64,000 nt of DNA from Aureobasidium sp. EXF-3400 (lineage: Eukaryota > Ascomycota > Dothideomycetes > Dothideales > Saccotheciaceae), in NCBI GenBank assembly GCA_024195585.1, contig SWBL01000219.1, positions 1 to 64,000 on the forward strand. The letters are read 5' to 3'. Positions 12,023 through 22,809 of the stretch are shown here, piece after piece. The position numbers were made by a program, and so were the translations under genes. The notes under the pieces are model-generated. The model did no database searches. It saw only the letters and a program-made list of their open reading frames with translations, and was not told the origin of the DNA. The stretch's first letter is position 1, and every line of letters begins with the position of its first letter.

Positions 12023-13789
12023 CTAACACAACCACTTATACACCTTCTTCCACGCCGGCCATTGAGCCTGCTCAGCTCTCTCCTCAGCAACCAACTCGGC
12101 AATATTAAGCTCTCTAATTCCAGTGTGCAGATCCATATTATGGCTGCGAACAAACGGTGTTCTCTTCCAAATCTTATAAGGAACGTAAAAGATAATGACC
12201 ACCGGAGCAGCAAGGTACACCTCGAAGAAATTGATGATCAATTCGCTGGTGGTCATATCCGCGTATCCGATGGGTGCAAACCCAGTCCAGAATTGTGCAA
12301 TCAGGACGAGGATGTTGAGCACCAGACCGATCCATGAGCCAATGACACCGGGTTGGGATACAAAAGCCAGTTCGTCCAGAGTGTGGCCTTGGACTTTCCA
12401 AGCCTTGCGGAAGCGGATGTGAGCGAGACAGATGCTGAGCCATGTGAAGATGGAACTGAGACCAGAAAGTGCCAACATCCAGTTGAAAGCATCGGTTTGC
12501 TTGTCTGAGCCAGCGAGGAAGGCGAGGAAACCAACGAGAGAGGCGATGGCGATCGAGACGATGGGACGGCCCTTGCGGTCGATGTATCCGAGAATTCTGG
12601 GAGCTTGGCCTTGGTCGGCAAGAGCGGCCAGAGTACGCGATGAACCGTAGATGGAAGAGTTGCCGACAGAGAGAACAGCAACCAAGATGACAGCGTTCAT
12701 TACAGAAGGCAGACCATCGATACCAGCGTTTTTGATGGCGATAACGAAAGGACTGGCCTTGGCATCAACACTGCTGGTTCCATTGATAAGACGAGGATCG
12801 TTGTAAGGAACCAGAAGGCCAACCAGAGTCAAAGAGACCAAGTAGAACAGGAAGATTCTCCAGAAGACTTGCTTAACAGCGGTAGGCAGAGATTTGCGAG
12901 GGTTTGCTGTTTCAGCGGCAGCAAGACCAACCAACTCGGTTCCAGCAAAGGCAAATGCAGCTGTCACAAACACACTGCAAAGACCCTTGAAGCCGTGGTT
13001 GAAAGGTCCGGGATCGTGCCAGTTCTTTCCACCAATGTAACCGCCATCAGGACCACCACCAACATTGATAATGACGCCGAGGATAATGAAACCGACAACA
13101 GCAATGACCTTGAGAATGGAGAAGACGAACTCGGCCTCACCGTATCCCTTTACACCGAACAGATTGATGCCGATAATGACAAACAAGAAGATGGCAACCC
13201 AAGCATTAGGGTCGATCTTGTCATTCCAGAACTGGATTGTGATGGTAGCAGCAACAATCTCCAGGGGAAGCACAACCAGCCATTGCAAAGCATAGTTCCA
13301 ACCCATAGCAAAACCCCATGCCGGATCCAAGAAACGAGTCGAGTATGCACTAAATGAACCAGCGACCGGGAAAAGCACAGCCATTTCTCCAAGAGCATGA
13401 ACGGTGGTGTAAAGCATGAAACCAATGATACCATAAGCGATAATCAAAGAAGCAGGACCTCCATTAGCAAGAGCAGATCCAGATCCGACGAACAGACCAG
13501 TACCGATTGAACCACCAATTGCAATCATCTGCAGATGACGACCCTTCAAATGTCTGGACAAGCCAGAGTCGGCAGTCGCGACATTCGCATGTTCAACATC
13601 AAACACTTTTCCATCTGCGCCGACTGTTCCTGGGGGTGTCGCGTGTGCGTTTGGGTCGCGCTTGAAGCTGTCGACGAAGCGTGCGGACCATGATCTAGGC
13701 TGATCGTAGTTGTGACCGACCTCGGTCGCAGAGCCAGAAGGTGACGAATACTGTCTGGCATTAGGGATAATCCCTTTGGCGTCTTCCAT
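12023..13789 (-). CDS. Amino-acid permease, APC/YAT family
   Basis: One exon, 588 residues from the ATG at 13789; 50 upstream in-frame residues are ignored because MEDAKGIIPNARQY is the natural start. A hydrophilic N-terminal tail (about 85 residues) is followed by LSRHLKGRHLQMIAIGGSIG and TGLFVGSGSALANGGPAS, the first-helix signature of fungal amino-acid permeases, then about 12 membrane segments. FAFAGTELVGLAAAETANPR and the SSIYGSSRTLAALA loop are further family signatures. Expected role: proton-coupled uptake of amino acids at the plasma membrane. Substrate range cannot be read directly; the overall pattern is like general permeases. Absence of introns is unusual in this window. Confidence 0.93.
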   Translation of the reverse strand: MEDAKGIIPNARQYSSPSGSATEVGHNYDQPRSWSARFVDSFKRDPNAHATPPGTVGADGKVFDVEHANVATADSGLSRHLKGRHLQMIAIGGSIGTGLFVGSGSALANGGPASLIIAYGIIGFMLYTTVHALGEMAVLFPVAGSFSAYSTRFLDPAWGFAMGWNYALQWLVVLPLEIVAATITIQFWNDKIDPNAWVAIFLFVIIGINLFGVKGYGEAEFVFSILKVIAVVGFIILGVIINVGGGPDGGYIGGKNWHDPGPFNHGFKGLCSVFVTAAFAFAGTELVGLAAAETANPRKSLPTAVKQVFWRIFLFYLVSLTLVGLLVPYNDPRLINGTSSVDAKASPFVIAIKNAGIDGLPSVMNAVILVAVLSVGNSSIYGSSRTLAALADQGQAPRILGYIDRKGRPIVSIAIASLVGFLAFLAGSDKQTDAFNWMLALSGLSSIFTWLSICLAHIRFRKAWKVQGHTLDELAFVSQPGVIGSWIGLVLNILVLIAQFWTGFAPIGYADMTTSELIINFFEVYLAAPVVIIFYVPYKIWKRTPFVRSHNMDLHTGIRELNIAELVAEERAEQAQWPAWKKVYKWLC

Positions 13790-15003
13790 GATTGTCCAGG
13801 TATATTCTGTGGCACAGAAGAAAGAGAAAACAGGACAGCAGAAACGTATATATTCGAGACTTTTGCGAATGCGACAACCGCTGAGTCGCAAAGAGTCGTA
13901 CAACAAGGAAAAAACAAAATGCACATCCAACCGTGTCACCGTCCCTTATTTACGTCGAGAAAGGCTAAGGCCTGCACCCTGCAAGCCACTATCTTTTAAG
14001 GTGATTATCGGTGGACGGCGCCACCGGGTGTAAAAGAAACCACGAACATCCAAAACTTTTTGGCCGCTGACAGCGCTGGCGCACACGAAATGCTGTCGAC
14101 AATTGATAGGCAGAGCCTTGGAGGAATATGCGTGACACATTTCCTTGACACGGACGCGACTCGAAACCGAAAGAGATCGACCTGCTCAACTCCACTTGGT
14201 TCGAGATTTCAGACAAAAAAGATGGGCACGTGAAGCGGAGTTGGTTATTCCCAGGTTGGACTCGGGTAAAGTCGTGTGGTTGTCAACGGCATTTGGAGGT
14301 TGCAACCTCCAACCGGCAGTCCTTCAAGACCTATATTTGCCAATAACAATTGCTTGGATACTGAGCGGCGTACACAAGCATTACCCGTGTAATACCACTC
14401 GACATGCTGACGAAGGCCTCTTGAGTACAACCAATAGAAGCGGTGTTGAATCTTTCGCAATTCATGTTGTGTTCAGCGGCCGAGTCAAGAGGACTCGACG
14501 AAAGTCCAGGCCGCATGGACCAACTCTTTTCTGGCTCGTGCTCAGACGGCTGCAGGACATATGCATCGAAGGACGCACAACATGCAAAGAAGTCTCGAAA
14601 GCATCGCTGTAGGTCAATCACTGGCTGAGACTTTTCAGGTTGTGTACTCGGTTTCGAGCATGGCCACACCACTCTTCCGTCGGCACATGGTGATAAGCAA
14701 GCAGATTGTTCCAATTAAGTCATCTGGTTTGCTTCATGCGAATACATCTCGAATCCAACCAAACAACCCGCCTGTTCGTTGTGCCCTTTCTAGCCGTCGA
14801 CCTCTCTCTGCAGGGATACAGCAGAACTGTAAGCTGTGAGGATGCACAGTAGTCTGCAAAAGAGATTGAACCCACAGAGAGCTGATAAACTCACGACTCT
14901 TAGCGGGCAGCACCAATTCATGAGAGCCACTATGCATTTCTACAACTCCTCATGACAGACCATCACACACCGGGATAACTTCATACTAAGACAACATATC
15001 ATT
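13790..15003. other. Intergenic stretch, no gene seen
   Basis: About 1.2 kb. The first 200 bases are the permease promoter side. A weak, diverged relative of the inverted-repeat element listed elsewhere may lie at about 14840-14940 (gatgcacagtagt facing actatgcatttc), but I am not confident in it. No coding frame is supported. Confidence 0.45.
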
Positions 15004-15691
15004 TCACCCCACCTCAGCTTCGTCCTCCCTCCTAATCCTCTCCCTCACATTCATCAACGCGGTCCCTAACAAGTTCTCTCCCCATCTCTCTCTCGTCGTC
15101 ACCGCAGCCTGCTCTGCATCAAACCCAATCCCCCCAAACTCGATCAAATCTAGACGCCTCCACCAACTCCCTCTCTTCCGTATCAAGCAACAACCTCTTC
15201 AACTCCACCGGCTCTCCCTCATCCCCCATCTTCATCGACACAGTATTCAACCCCTGGGTAAACTTCAGATAATTACCTTGTTCCACCACTGCCAGCTTTA
15301 CTCTATCCCAAGCCTCTGCATCAAAGTTTTCAACATCTCGACCCAGTTGTTTTTGTTTGCGAGGAGAAGCCGTTGCCATTATTGTTTTGGCAGAAGCCTC
15401 ATCGCCTGCGAGTTGAGCTTTATTCCACATCATCCATTGTTCTGCACTGCTGAATGAGAGTCCGGAGATGGGATCTGTGAAGTGGCAGCGGTACCATTGG
15501 CAGAGGAAACCGTAGGGTTCTTCGTCGTCTTTGAAGAAGAATATTGGTGTGCCAGAGGTGTGTTTTGTTTCTGCTTTTTGGGGTTCTGGGTTGGCTGTGG
15601 TGTTGGCTTTGATATTCTCATTGCTCTTGATGTTCTTGCTTTTTGTAGCAGACTGCTGTTTAGAGGTTTGTTTGCCGGTTTTCTTGCCCAT
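15004..15691 (-). pseudogene. NADAR-domain (YbiA-like) gene with a frameshift in a G6 tract
   Basis: The frame starting at 15691 encodes a Lys-rich N-terminus of about 45 residues, then a NADAR core: IFFFKDDEEPYGFLCQWY, FSSAEQWMMWNKAQLAGDE, and LAVVEQGNYLKFTQ. It runs into a stop soon after FDRVWG. The next frame continues the family without a break: IGFDAEQAAVTTRERWGENL and LGTALMNVRERIR, ending at 15004. The switch occurs at a run of six G on the coding strand (15130-15135); five G would keep one frame. NADAR proteins process ADP-ribose-linked or riboflavin-pathway metabolites; the role here is unknown. The break may be a real mutation, a polymorphism or a homopolymer sequencing error. Confidence 0.8.
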
Positions 15692-16403
15692 GATGATTGA
15701 TGCGATGGATGCACTTGTGATGATGCAGAAAGGATGAGCGTAAGCGACGAGAGACAGTAAGAGGAACAGTCAGGTGTGTCGAGGCGAATTAACAAAGAAT
15801 ATCCCTGCTTCACAATAGTGTGATGACTCGCTGCTGCCTATCGACAGATCAACCACCAATTCCCACGTTCTCGTGCGGGAGTTTGAGGTAATTTCTGAAC
15901 ACTGGCTCGAGCCTCCACCTCTGGAGAGATAGATGTAGTCTCTCTCATGTACTAGATATCAGCATAGTCAACTGCAGAAATGCACAATTTGTTTACAGAC
16001 ACGGATTATATCCACGGAGAGAAGTGATCTAGAGGATGTTCCTATGGCCATGATTGTGTTCATGGACTAGACTGTGCATTCTTGCAGTATACCAATCCAC
16101 TAAATTCCATTTTAAAGATGTAAAAGACAGGTGTGGGAGCCTCACGAATCATTATGCCTTTGTGACTTACTACATGTTTTCGTAATCCCCCTGGCCTAGA
16201 AGGGTATCAAACGGAGATGAATCCAAGCTTGAGCACAGTCATTACCATCAAACGCGCACTTCACGCCTTCATCCGATAGTAAACAATCGCTTGCTCTTGA
16301 GAGTTTTTGGTGATCCATCTTATTACTACAGTTACAGCCATTCCTTCCCATGGGCATATCCAAATACCTCTGCAACATTTATTGCTCAAAAACACATATC
16401 GCT
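15692..16403. other. Intergenic stretch with one inverted-repeat element
   Basis: About 710 bases between the NADAR gene promoter side and the end of the kinase gene. It contains the 15971-16088 element listed separately. No gene is seen. Confidence 0.5.
15971..16088. repeat. Short inverted-repeat (MITE-like) element, copy 1
   Basis: Left end actgcagaaatgcacaattt and right end agactgtgcattcttgcagt are near-perfect inverted repeats of about 20 bp, bounding 118 bp. The inner core AAATGCACAAT is shared with the ends of similar segments near 27935, 44863 and 61271. No coding capacity. A target-site duplication is not obvious. Confidence 0.6.
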
Positions 16404-19290
16404 TCAACCCGCAGCGCCACTGATGCCCAGCCCCTGACCCGTTGTATCTACCTGCCCATGCCCATGCCCTTCCTCTCCCTCCACAATCCTTCTACTCAAA
16501 ACATCTTCAGCAATAGTTTTCGCATCCCTACTCAACTCTGGCGAGTTGGTTTTGCTGTCAGCCCCATGACCTTCGTCATCAAGATCAGGCATAACAGTAA
16601 CATCAGCATCCGGATCTTCATCTTCTTCCTCTTCCTCAACGATGAAAGCAGTGGTATTCCCTTCTTCGATAGGAGAAAAACTCTCCACCTCTTCAACTTC
16701 CAAATCCTCCTCTTCGTCTTCCTCGACCAATCTCATACCCTGATCATGTAAAGTGACTTTTCCGAAAAAGTCTTTTGGTTCTTCTGGTAATGTATCTTCT
16801 CCTTCTTCGTCTTCGTCTTCTTCAGCAATGGTGATTTCATTGCTGCGACGTCCTTGAGCACTGGTGCCGCGGCTGTTTTCTCCAGAGCTGTTGTTTCTGC
16901 CTCGTGCTCCGGGTGTATTACCCAAGCTTGGCCCTTTGAAAACGCTGCGTTTCTTTTTGGCAAAGACGGGGTGCATGCCGGGAGACGCAGGGCCAAAGGT
17001 ATAGTTCATGGGTGAATTCAGGGTTTGTGTGGCAAGTGTGGGTAGAGAGCCGAGGCTGCCAGGGGGAGGGCGTCGGGCGACTCGTATGCCAGAAGGAAAA
17101 GTGCCCGTGACTGAGGATGTGGGCGTGGAGGGAGGTAAGACTACAACGCTGCCGCTCGTGTGCGGCGATCTTGAGATGGCGCGGGAATGTGTGCTGAGAG
17201 ACGGAGAAGCCATAGAGTTTGAAGATGTGGTGGATGCGCGAGAAAGGGAATGTTGGTGGGTGTGGATGCTGCGCACAGATGAGACGGACGAAGAGGTCGA
17301 CTTTCTGCCGCGCAGACCAGAGCTGCGGCGGTAGATGGAAGAGCGCGGCGTGACTGGCGCCGGTGAGAGTGATGGCCTGTGTCCTCCGTGGGTCCGAGAT
17401 CCTGTAGAACCATAGGATGAGGCAGTGGATATGCGTGGTCGTACAGGATACGTAGTCCGCGTGGGCATATCTGGCCGTGGGCTCTTCCGTGGGTCCGTCA
17501 GAAGATCGTTAGCAGAACCCCTCCGTTGACTCGACGGCATCGACACTTTACGAGCAGCCGCCAGTTGGGTCTCGATATGCTCTTGGCTGTCCTTCTTTTG
17601 CGACTTTCCACTGCTGACCTTGAACCAGGATTTGAGGTGGGCGAGTTGGTCTTTGAAAGGACGTTTTCGTAATTTTTGATGAAATGGTGGCGGAGCCAGT
17701 AGATCGTTCTTGGTGTGTATGACCTGCAGTAGTTGAGAGCTGTTTCTGCTGGCAGCCCGCGGTCTCCTGGGCACATCCTTCGGTGGTAACGCAGGACCAC
17801 AACTCGACGAAGTAATGGAAAGCGAACGACGGCGTTGGTCCTTTTCCACGGGAGGTGGTGGTCGATCTTCGGGTTCGGGCGTCTTGCCTTCGGTAACTCT
17901 AGGAAGGTCGGGAGGTGCAGCGCTGGACCTGCTCACACCCCGACCTCTAGTCTTGGGTGAGACTATGCTCAATCGCGCTTGCTCTTCCTCTGTGATCTCT
18001 CTCAGGCTGGGCGCATTCAACAGGCGACTGCTGGACGCGCTCAATCTCCTCAAACTCCTCGCTTCTGCTTCTCTTTCTCTACGTTTCCGTAGTCGCCTCC
18101 TCTCTTTCCGTTCCTCTTTCTCGAGCAGCAGACCCCACCAGCCGGCTAGCGGGTCGCATCTCTGTCCCAGCACATTCTCGATGACGTGGTCAATGTTGAC
18201 GCCGGCGCTGCGCATACGTTGTAATGTTGCTTTCTCGACTTCGGTGCTGAACGGCGGAGGTTGTAAGACTTTGAGAATCTCCTGCTGCAAAGGGGCGTGT
18301 TCTTGCAGCCAGGCGTGACGGAGGACATCAGCCAACGGCGGTCGGAGAAGAGGACGGCGTGACAGCAATTTTGAAAGAAGGTCGATGGCGCCTTCCGGGA
18401 CATAATCCGGGTACTTTGGGTCCTCTTTGAGAATGCGCTGTTTTGTGTCGTTCTCGTCATCATCATCGAAGGGCAACTCTCCAACCAGCAGAGCGTACAG
18501 AATGATTCCCAAACTCCAAACATCCACCTTTTCACCAGCGTATTTTTCACCCTTGAGCATCTCTGGGGCACTGTAGCACACGGTGCCGCACCATGTCTGC
18601 AGGTAACTCGTGGAGCCTTGATATTCGCGGGTGAAGCCGAAGTCGACCAATTTGACATTGCCGTGTTTGTCGAGCAGGATGTTTTCGAGTTTGAGATCGC
18701 GATGGACGCAAGATTTCGAGTGGACGTACGAGACGGCGCCGACCAGCTGTGTGAAGATCTTCTGGACCTTGGTTTCCTGCATGCGCCCATGCTCGAGGAG
18801 GTGGTTGTACAGCTCATCGCCTGGACACCACTCGAGGACTAGCCATACCAGTGATTCGGTGACAATGACTTCGTAGAGACGAGCGATGTGTGGGTGGAGG
18901 AATTGGCGATGGTGGTGGATCTCGCGAGCGAGGTTCGCGTCATCCTTCTTGGCCGACTTGAGGACGACCTGGAGAGGTCAGTGGTGGTGGCAGTAGATCT
19001 GGAAGTGAATTGCAGACCTTTGAACCGCTGATGAGTTTGTGCGAGGCGAGGTAGACCTTTCCGAACGAGCCCTTGCCTATCAGGCGACCGACGGTGTAGT
19101 TGCCAACAGCACGGAGCTCGTTGCTGCTGAATTCGCTGGAGTGTCGTGTGAGCCATGCCTTGTTGTAGCAATCAACTACCCTAGGGGGATAAAGGGAATC
19201 TCACTCGAGGAGCTCGCTATACGAGTTTGCGAGTTTAGTCTTTTGGCTATGGAGCTCGTGTTGGGCTCTCGCGGCGGGTGGCATACGCAT
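16404..19290 (-). CDS. Serine/threonine protein kinase, CAMK-like (Kin4/Kcc4-type group not resolved)
   Basis: Main exons 19018-19180 and 16404-18968, plus a short N-terminal exon beginning at 19290 (MRMPPAARAQHELHSQKTK). The glycine loop is IGKGSFGKVYLA, the catalytic lysine lies in VVLKSAKK across the splice join GSK|VV, the catalytic loop is VHRDLKLENIL, the metal loop VDFGF and the APE motif SAPEML. A CAMK-like activation segment YLQTWCGTVCYSAPEMLKGE is intact. After the kinase domain come a basic coiled stretch (EKEERKERRRLRKRREREAE), a long Ser/Pro-rich disordered region and an acidic tail. Total about 935 residues. The first intron is uncertain: the likely acceptor is at 19181-19182, but candidate donors would make it 24 or 42 bp. 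Substrates and pathway cannot be inferred. Confidence 0.85.
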
Positions 19291-19867
19291 ACGATTGACG
19301 TGGTATGCGCCTGCTTGTCGCGCAACACGCCTATCGAATGTCTATCCGCTGTGCTGTGCTTGCAGTCTTGTCAAACATCCGACTCTTTGCTCTTCTGGCC
19401 GTCTTGCTGTTCGAGTTCCGGTGATTATCGATAATAAATGCTGGTCGGGAGTGGCTGGCTGCAACGGGCGGCGCCTTGGGTGACGTTATGGGCCAGCGGC
19501 TTCAATCTTGTCGTGCGTGTCGTCGTTGATGTCGTCGTTGCTAGGACACGAGGATTATGATTAGCTATTATACGGAGAAATGGCCAGAGACTCGGCGCCT
19601 CGTTGTCGTCGTCAATGCATGGCCATGGCATTCGAATCTCCGCCCGGTCCCCTGCCGCCCCCAGGGCTTGCGTCAGTCTTCGTGATTCGGTCATTTCACC
19701 GTCCTCCACACTCCCGGAACAACTACAACACCATCTTTCATCTTTTGCATGTCACAGAATCACTGGGAACAGTTCGTCGTCGTGTATAGGGAAATGTCTT
19801 AGATATCCATGTCTCATCCTTGGGATCCTCCCGCCTTTGCATGACACTCTGCATCACCAAATCCCAG
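19291..19867. other. Intergenic stretch, no gene seen
   Basis: About 580 bases, presumably the kinase promoter and the 3' end of the ZW10-like gene. Nothing else recognised. Confidence 0.5.
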
Positions 19868-22468
19868 CTAGCTCCTCCGAATATCTGCTATCGCCTTGCG
19901 TCTGTAATCGCTGTCCGCAAACAGTGCCTCGATCAAGTCCGTTACCTCATCTGCCTCAAACTCAAGCCTCAACTCTCCCTCCGTCCACAAATACTTGATG
20001 TCTGCCAGTGAACTCTCCAGCAACTCCCCCAAGTATTGGAACTTGAACCAGTTCGGGCAGTAGATTCCCGTCATGTCCGTCGCCTCTCCACCCTCAGCAT
20101 GTTCCTGCAAGAACAGATCCTTGACTTTGGAAATCTCGTCGCAAAGCTGCCGAAGCTTCTTTGACTCTTCTTCACCGATATCTTGAATCTCTTCAATCTC
20201 CATGATCATCTTGCCTATCGCCGTGCTGAGCAACGATGCAGAAGACTGTAACAAGGCAGATCGTGACAGGATCGATGCCCACTGTTTGTGTACATCACGA
20301 AGACGTCCCTCGGTAATGCTGACTGCACTCTCGCATGCGCTTGCGAATGGTTCCGCGTTGCAGTTAGAGAAGCCTTGAGCTCCATCGAGCATGTCACGGA
20401 TGATGGTACGCTGTGATTCCATCTCAGCGCTGTAAGCCCTTTTCGCAAACGTCTCCAACGCCTTGATGTCATTGTCCAGTCTCAGTCGTGATGATGGCCT
20501 CAAATGAGCCGGTAGTGTTGAGGCTGCGTCCTTTTCCGCTTGCTTGTTGACGAACGATCGGATTTGATCAGCCAGTCGAGAGGCATCGTTGTAAATTAGC
20601 ATGTTGCCAGAATCCAATTTACCGTAAGCTGTCATTGCTGTAGCCCGGTATATGGCGAGTATAAAAGTCGGTAAAGTATACAGTGCCGAGGCTGCTGGAC
20701 CTATAGGTGATCCAGAGTAATTGGGATCTGTCAGAGATTCGGCATCTGACACGACTTGCATGACGATCTCGAGCATCCCGTCCGGCACTGCCGTCACAGT
20801 GTACGTCTCTCTGAGTGTGAGTTCTCTGTCGCCGTTTGATGTCGTCTGATCCGTCTTTTGCGCCTTGTCTGCTTTCTTTGGCGAGTCTGGCTTTGCTGTG
20901 TTGTCTGCGGTTTGCTCGTCATCACCCCAACCCCAGGCGTCTGCCGCGTCATCTTCTTCATTCTCTCCATTGGCTGCAGGTACAGGTGGTTTGGTTTGAA
21001 CATCTGCGTCGTCCTCATCCATGTCCCATGCGCTGGCATCATCATCGTCATCATTTGTTGTAGATTCAGGCTTCTTGGTATCGGCTTCCTTTGTCTCTGG
21101 TGTATCTTCCTCCCAATCGGCGGCCCAGGCGTCGTCTGCTTCATCAACATCGGTACCACCCATGATAGCATCGCCTTTCGACACGGTCTGCGTCTCGACT
21201 CTTTCGACTGTTCTCCTGTCCTTGAGGCCAGAGAATAGCAAACTTCTTGCTGCACCGAGCGCCGTCTCCCTGCGCTTGGACAGCCATGTCCTCGGGGCAT
21301 TTTGTACCCAGTCTTTCAACAAAGCAGTACTTGACCAGTTGAGAGCATCGATTTGCTCGGCTAGTTTGGACACGCGATCTAGAATTTGTTGGAAGACAGG
21401 CATCTGCTCGATCTGCACAGGTACAGTCTGATCGAGCCAGGTATACGTGAGTGTTTCGAACAAGGATGGCAACAGTTTCCGTGATAAGGGCTCGCAAATA
21501 GATTTCGGTAGATGGGTAGAGAGGAAGTCCAAGATGATCCAGATGTCATCCAATGTGGCGATAGTGTCGGGCTTAGAGCTCGTGCTGGACACGCTGATAC
21601 TGCCATTCTTGACCTGGAACATATTGTGTTGGCCAGGTTTTGTACATAGACGCGGGTTAAGGAGAGCGAATTCGATGTCACGCTTCAATCGCCTAATGTA
21701 AACGTCTAGGCCTCCGAGATGTTCAAGTATGTCTACAATCAGTGCCAAGTCGACAGCTGGCACATCTGAGGCATTGTCTCTGACCGTCACAGTGCGGTTG
21801 TTGATATCACATTGCAAGATGGACTGAGCGAGTTCTGTTGTCTTGTCGAGGAAGTTGGCCTTGAAGCGTGAACAGCGTGTTTGCAAGAGACCAACAGCTC
21901 TTGTATCCTGAACGGCAGACAGAGCAGCGATAGAGTTGTCGCATTGCTTTGTGTAGTCCAGAGCGGCACGGAAGTCGTTATTGGTGTATGCTTGGTCGGC
22001 CTGGTCAAGTATGCGACAGGATGACTTGATCAGTTCCAGGGTCGCGGTCAAGGATTGGTTGAAAGCGACCTCCTTCTCGAGCAGTTGTACTTTGTTTCCA
22101 GCATCATGTGTCTTCTCTTTCAGGGCCTTGCCAGCTTCGGCTTGAGCGACGATGTCCCTTGCAGTGGCCTTGGAACGTTCAATGTCGGCTTGGAGTTTTT
22201 TGGCTTGGGCGATCCACCCGTCGACGTCGGGCGCGATTTCCTTGCTCAGGCTGCGGATATCTGTCTATTCGCAATCCATCAGATACAAGCTACAGACCAA
22301 GTGTTCGAAGCAGCGTACCTTGACTTCATCTCGGGCCTTCTGCAGATCGGCTAGGAGGGCGGGAAGGAGGGTTGATGGCACTTCGGCAGACGAGACTTCA
22401 GGCTCAGGGTAAGTGCCATGCTCGACGCTGTCGACGATGGCCTGCTTGAGCTGGTCGTTGGTCGACAT
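19868..22468 (-). CDS. ZW10/Dsl1-like vesicle-tethering (centromere/kinetochore ZW10) protein
   Basis: Exons 22319-22468 and 19868-22264 give 848 residues. The N-terminal third is coiled-coil (ADLQKARDEVKTDIRSLSKE; AQAKKLQADIERSKATARD), as in the Dsl1/ZW10 tethering family. The middle holds a strongly acidic, disordered insert (DDDDDASAWDMDEDDADV and similar, with repeated DAWGWGDD/ASAWDMDE patterns). The C-terminal part has the helical bundle and the family-like end ADIKYLWTEGELRLEFEADE. Established roles in this family are retrograde Golgi-to-ER tethering and, in animals, kinetochore function. The gene is divergent from the M16 protease gene (341 bp). The family call rests on overall layout; I am fairly sure. 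Confidence 0.8.
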
Positions 22469-22809
22469 TGTCGCAACTCTGTCATGATTCCTCTGACGTT
22501 GTTGCATCAAGAAAGCTCCAGCCTGTCGTCAAGCGCGCGGGCCGGTCCGCTGTCTAGCGTGTCGGAAAGTGCGTGCCCCAAGACCACACGTTCTGCAAGA
22601 CATGATGAGATGTTGGAGGCGAGCCTGTTGGTAACAATCTCGGACATCCTGTTTGCATCCTTTTTATAATCACATACCTTTGCAGACTCTCCCTCTCGTT
22701 TGCACATCTGGCATTCACTCTTTCCCGTCGGCTTATCACAAAGACTGCCGTCTCTCAAAAGTCTTACCAATCCCACTCTGCGGCTTCGAGCTGCTTCAAC
22801 CGCTACACT
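22469..22809. promoter_or_regulatory. Shared divergent promoter region
   Basis: 341 bases separate the start codons of the ZW10-like and M16 protease genes, so both promoters must lie here or inside the leaders. The 3' half is pyrimidine-rich. I recognise no specific factor site. Confidence 0.4.

Noticed and set aside
13150..13434. Antisense and alternate frames over the amino-acid permease
   Set aside because: Same-strand and opposite-strand shadows of a clear 588-residue permease.
14838..14945. Fifth copy of the inverted-repeat element
   Set aside because: The ends (gatgcacagtagt, actatgcatttc) and the length fit loosely, but internal landmarks are missing, so I did not list it as a feature.
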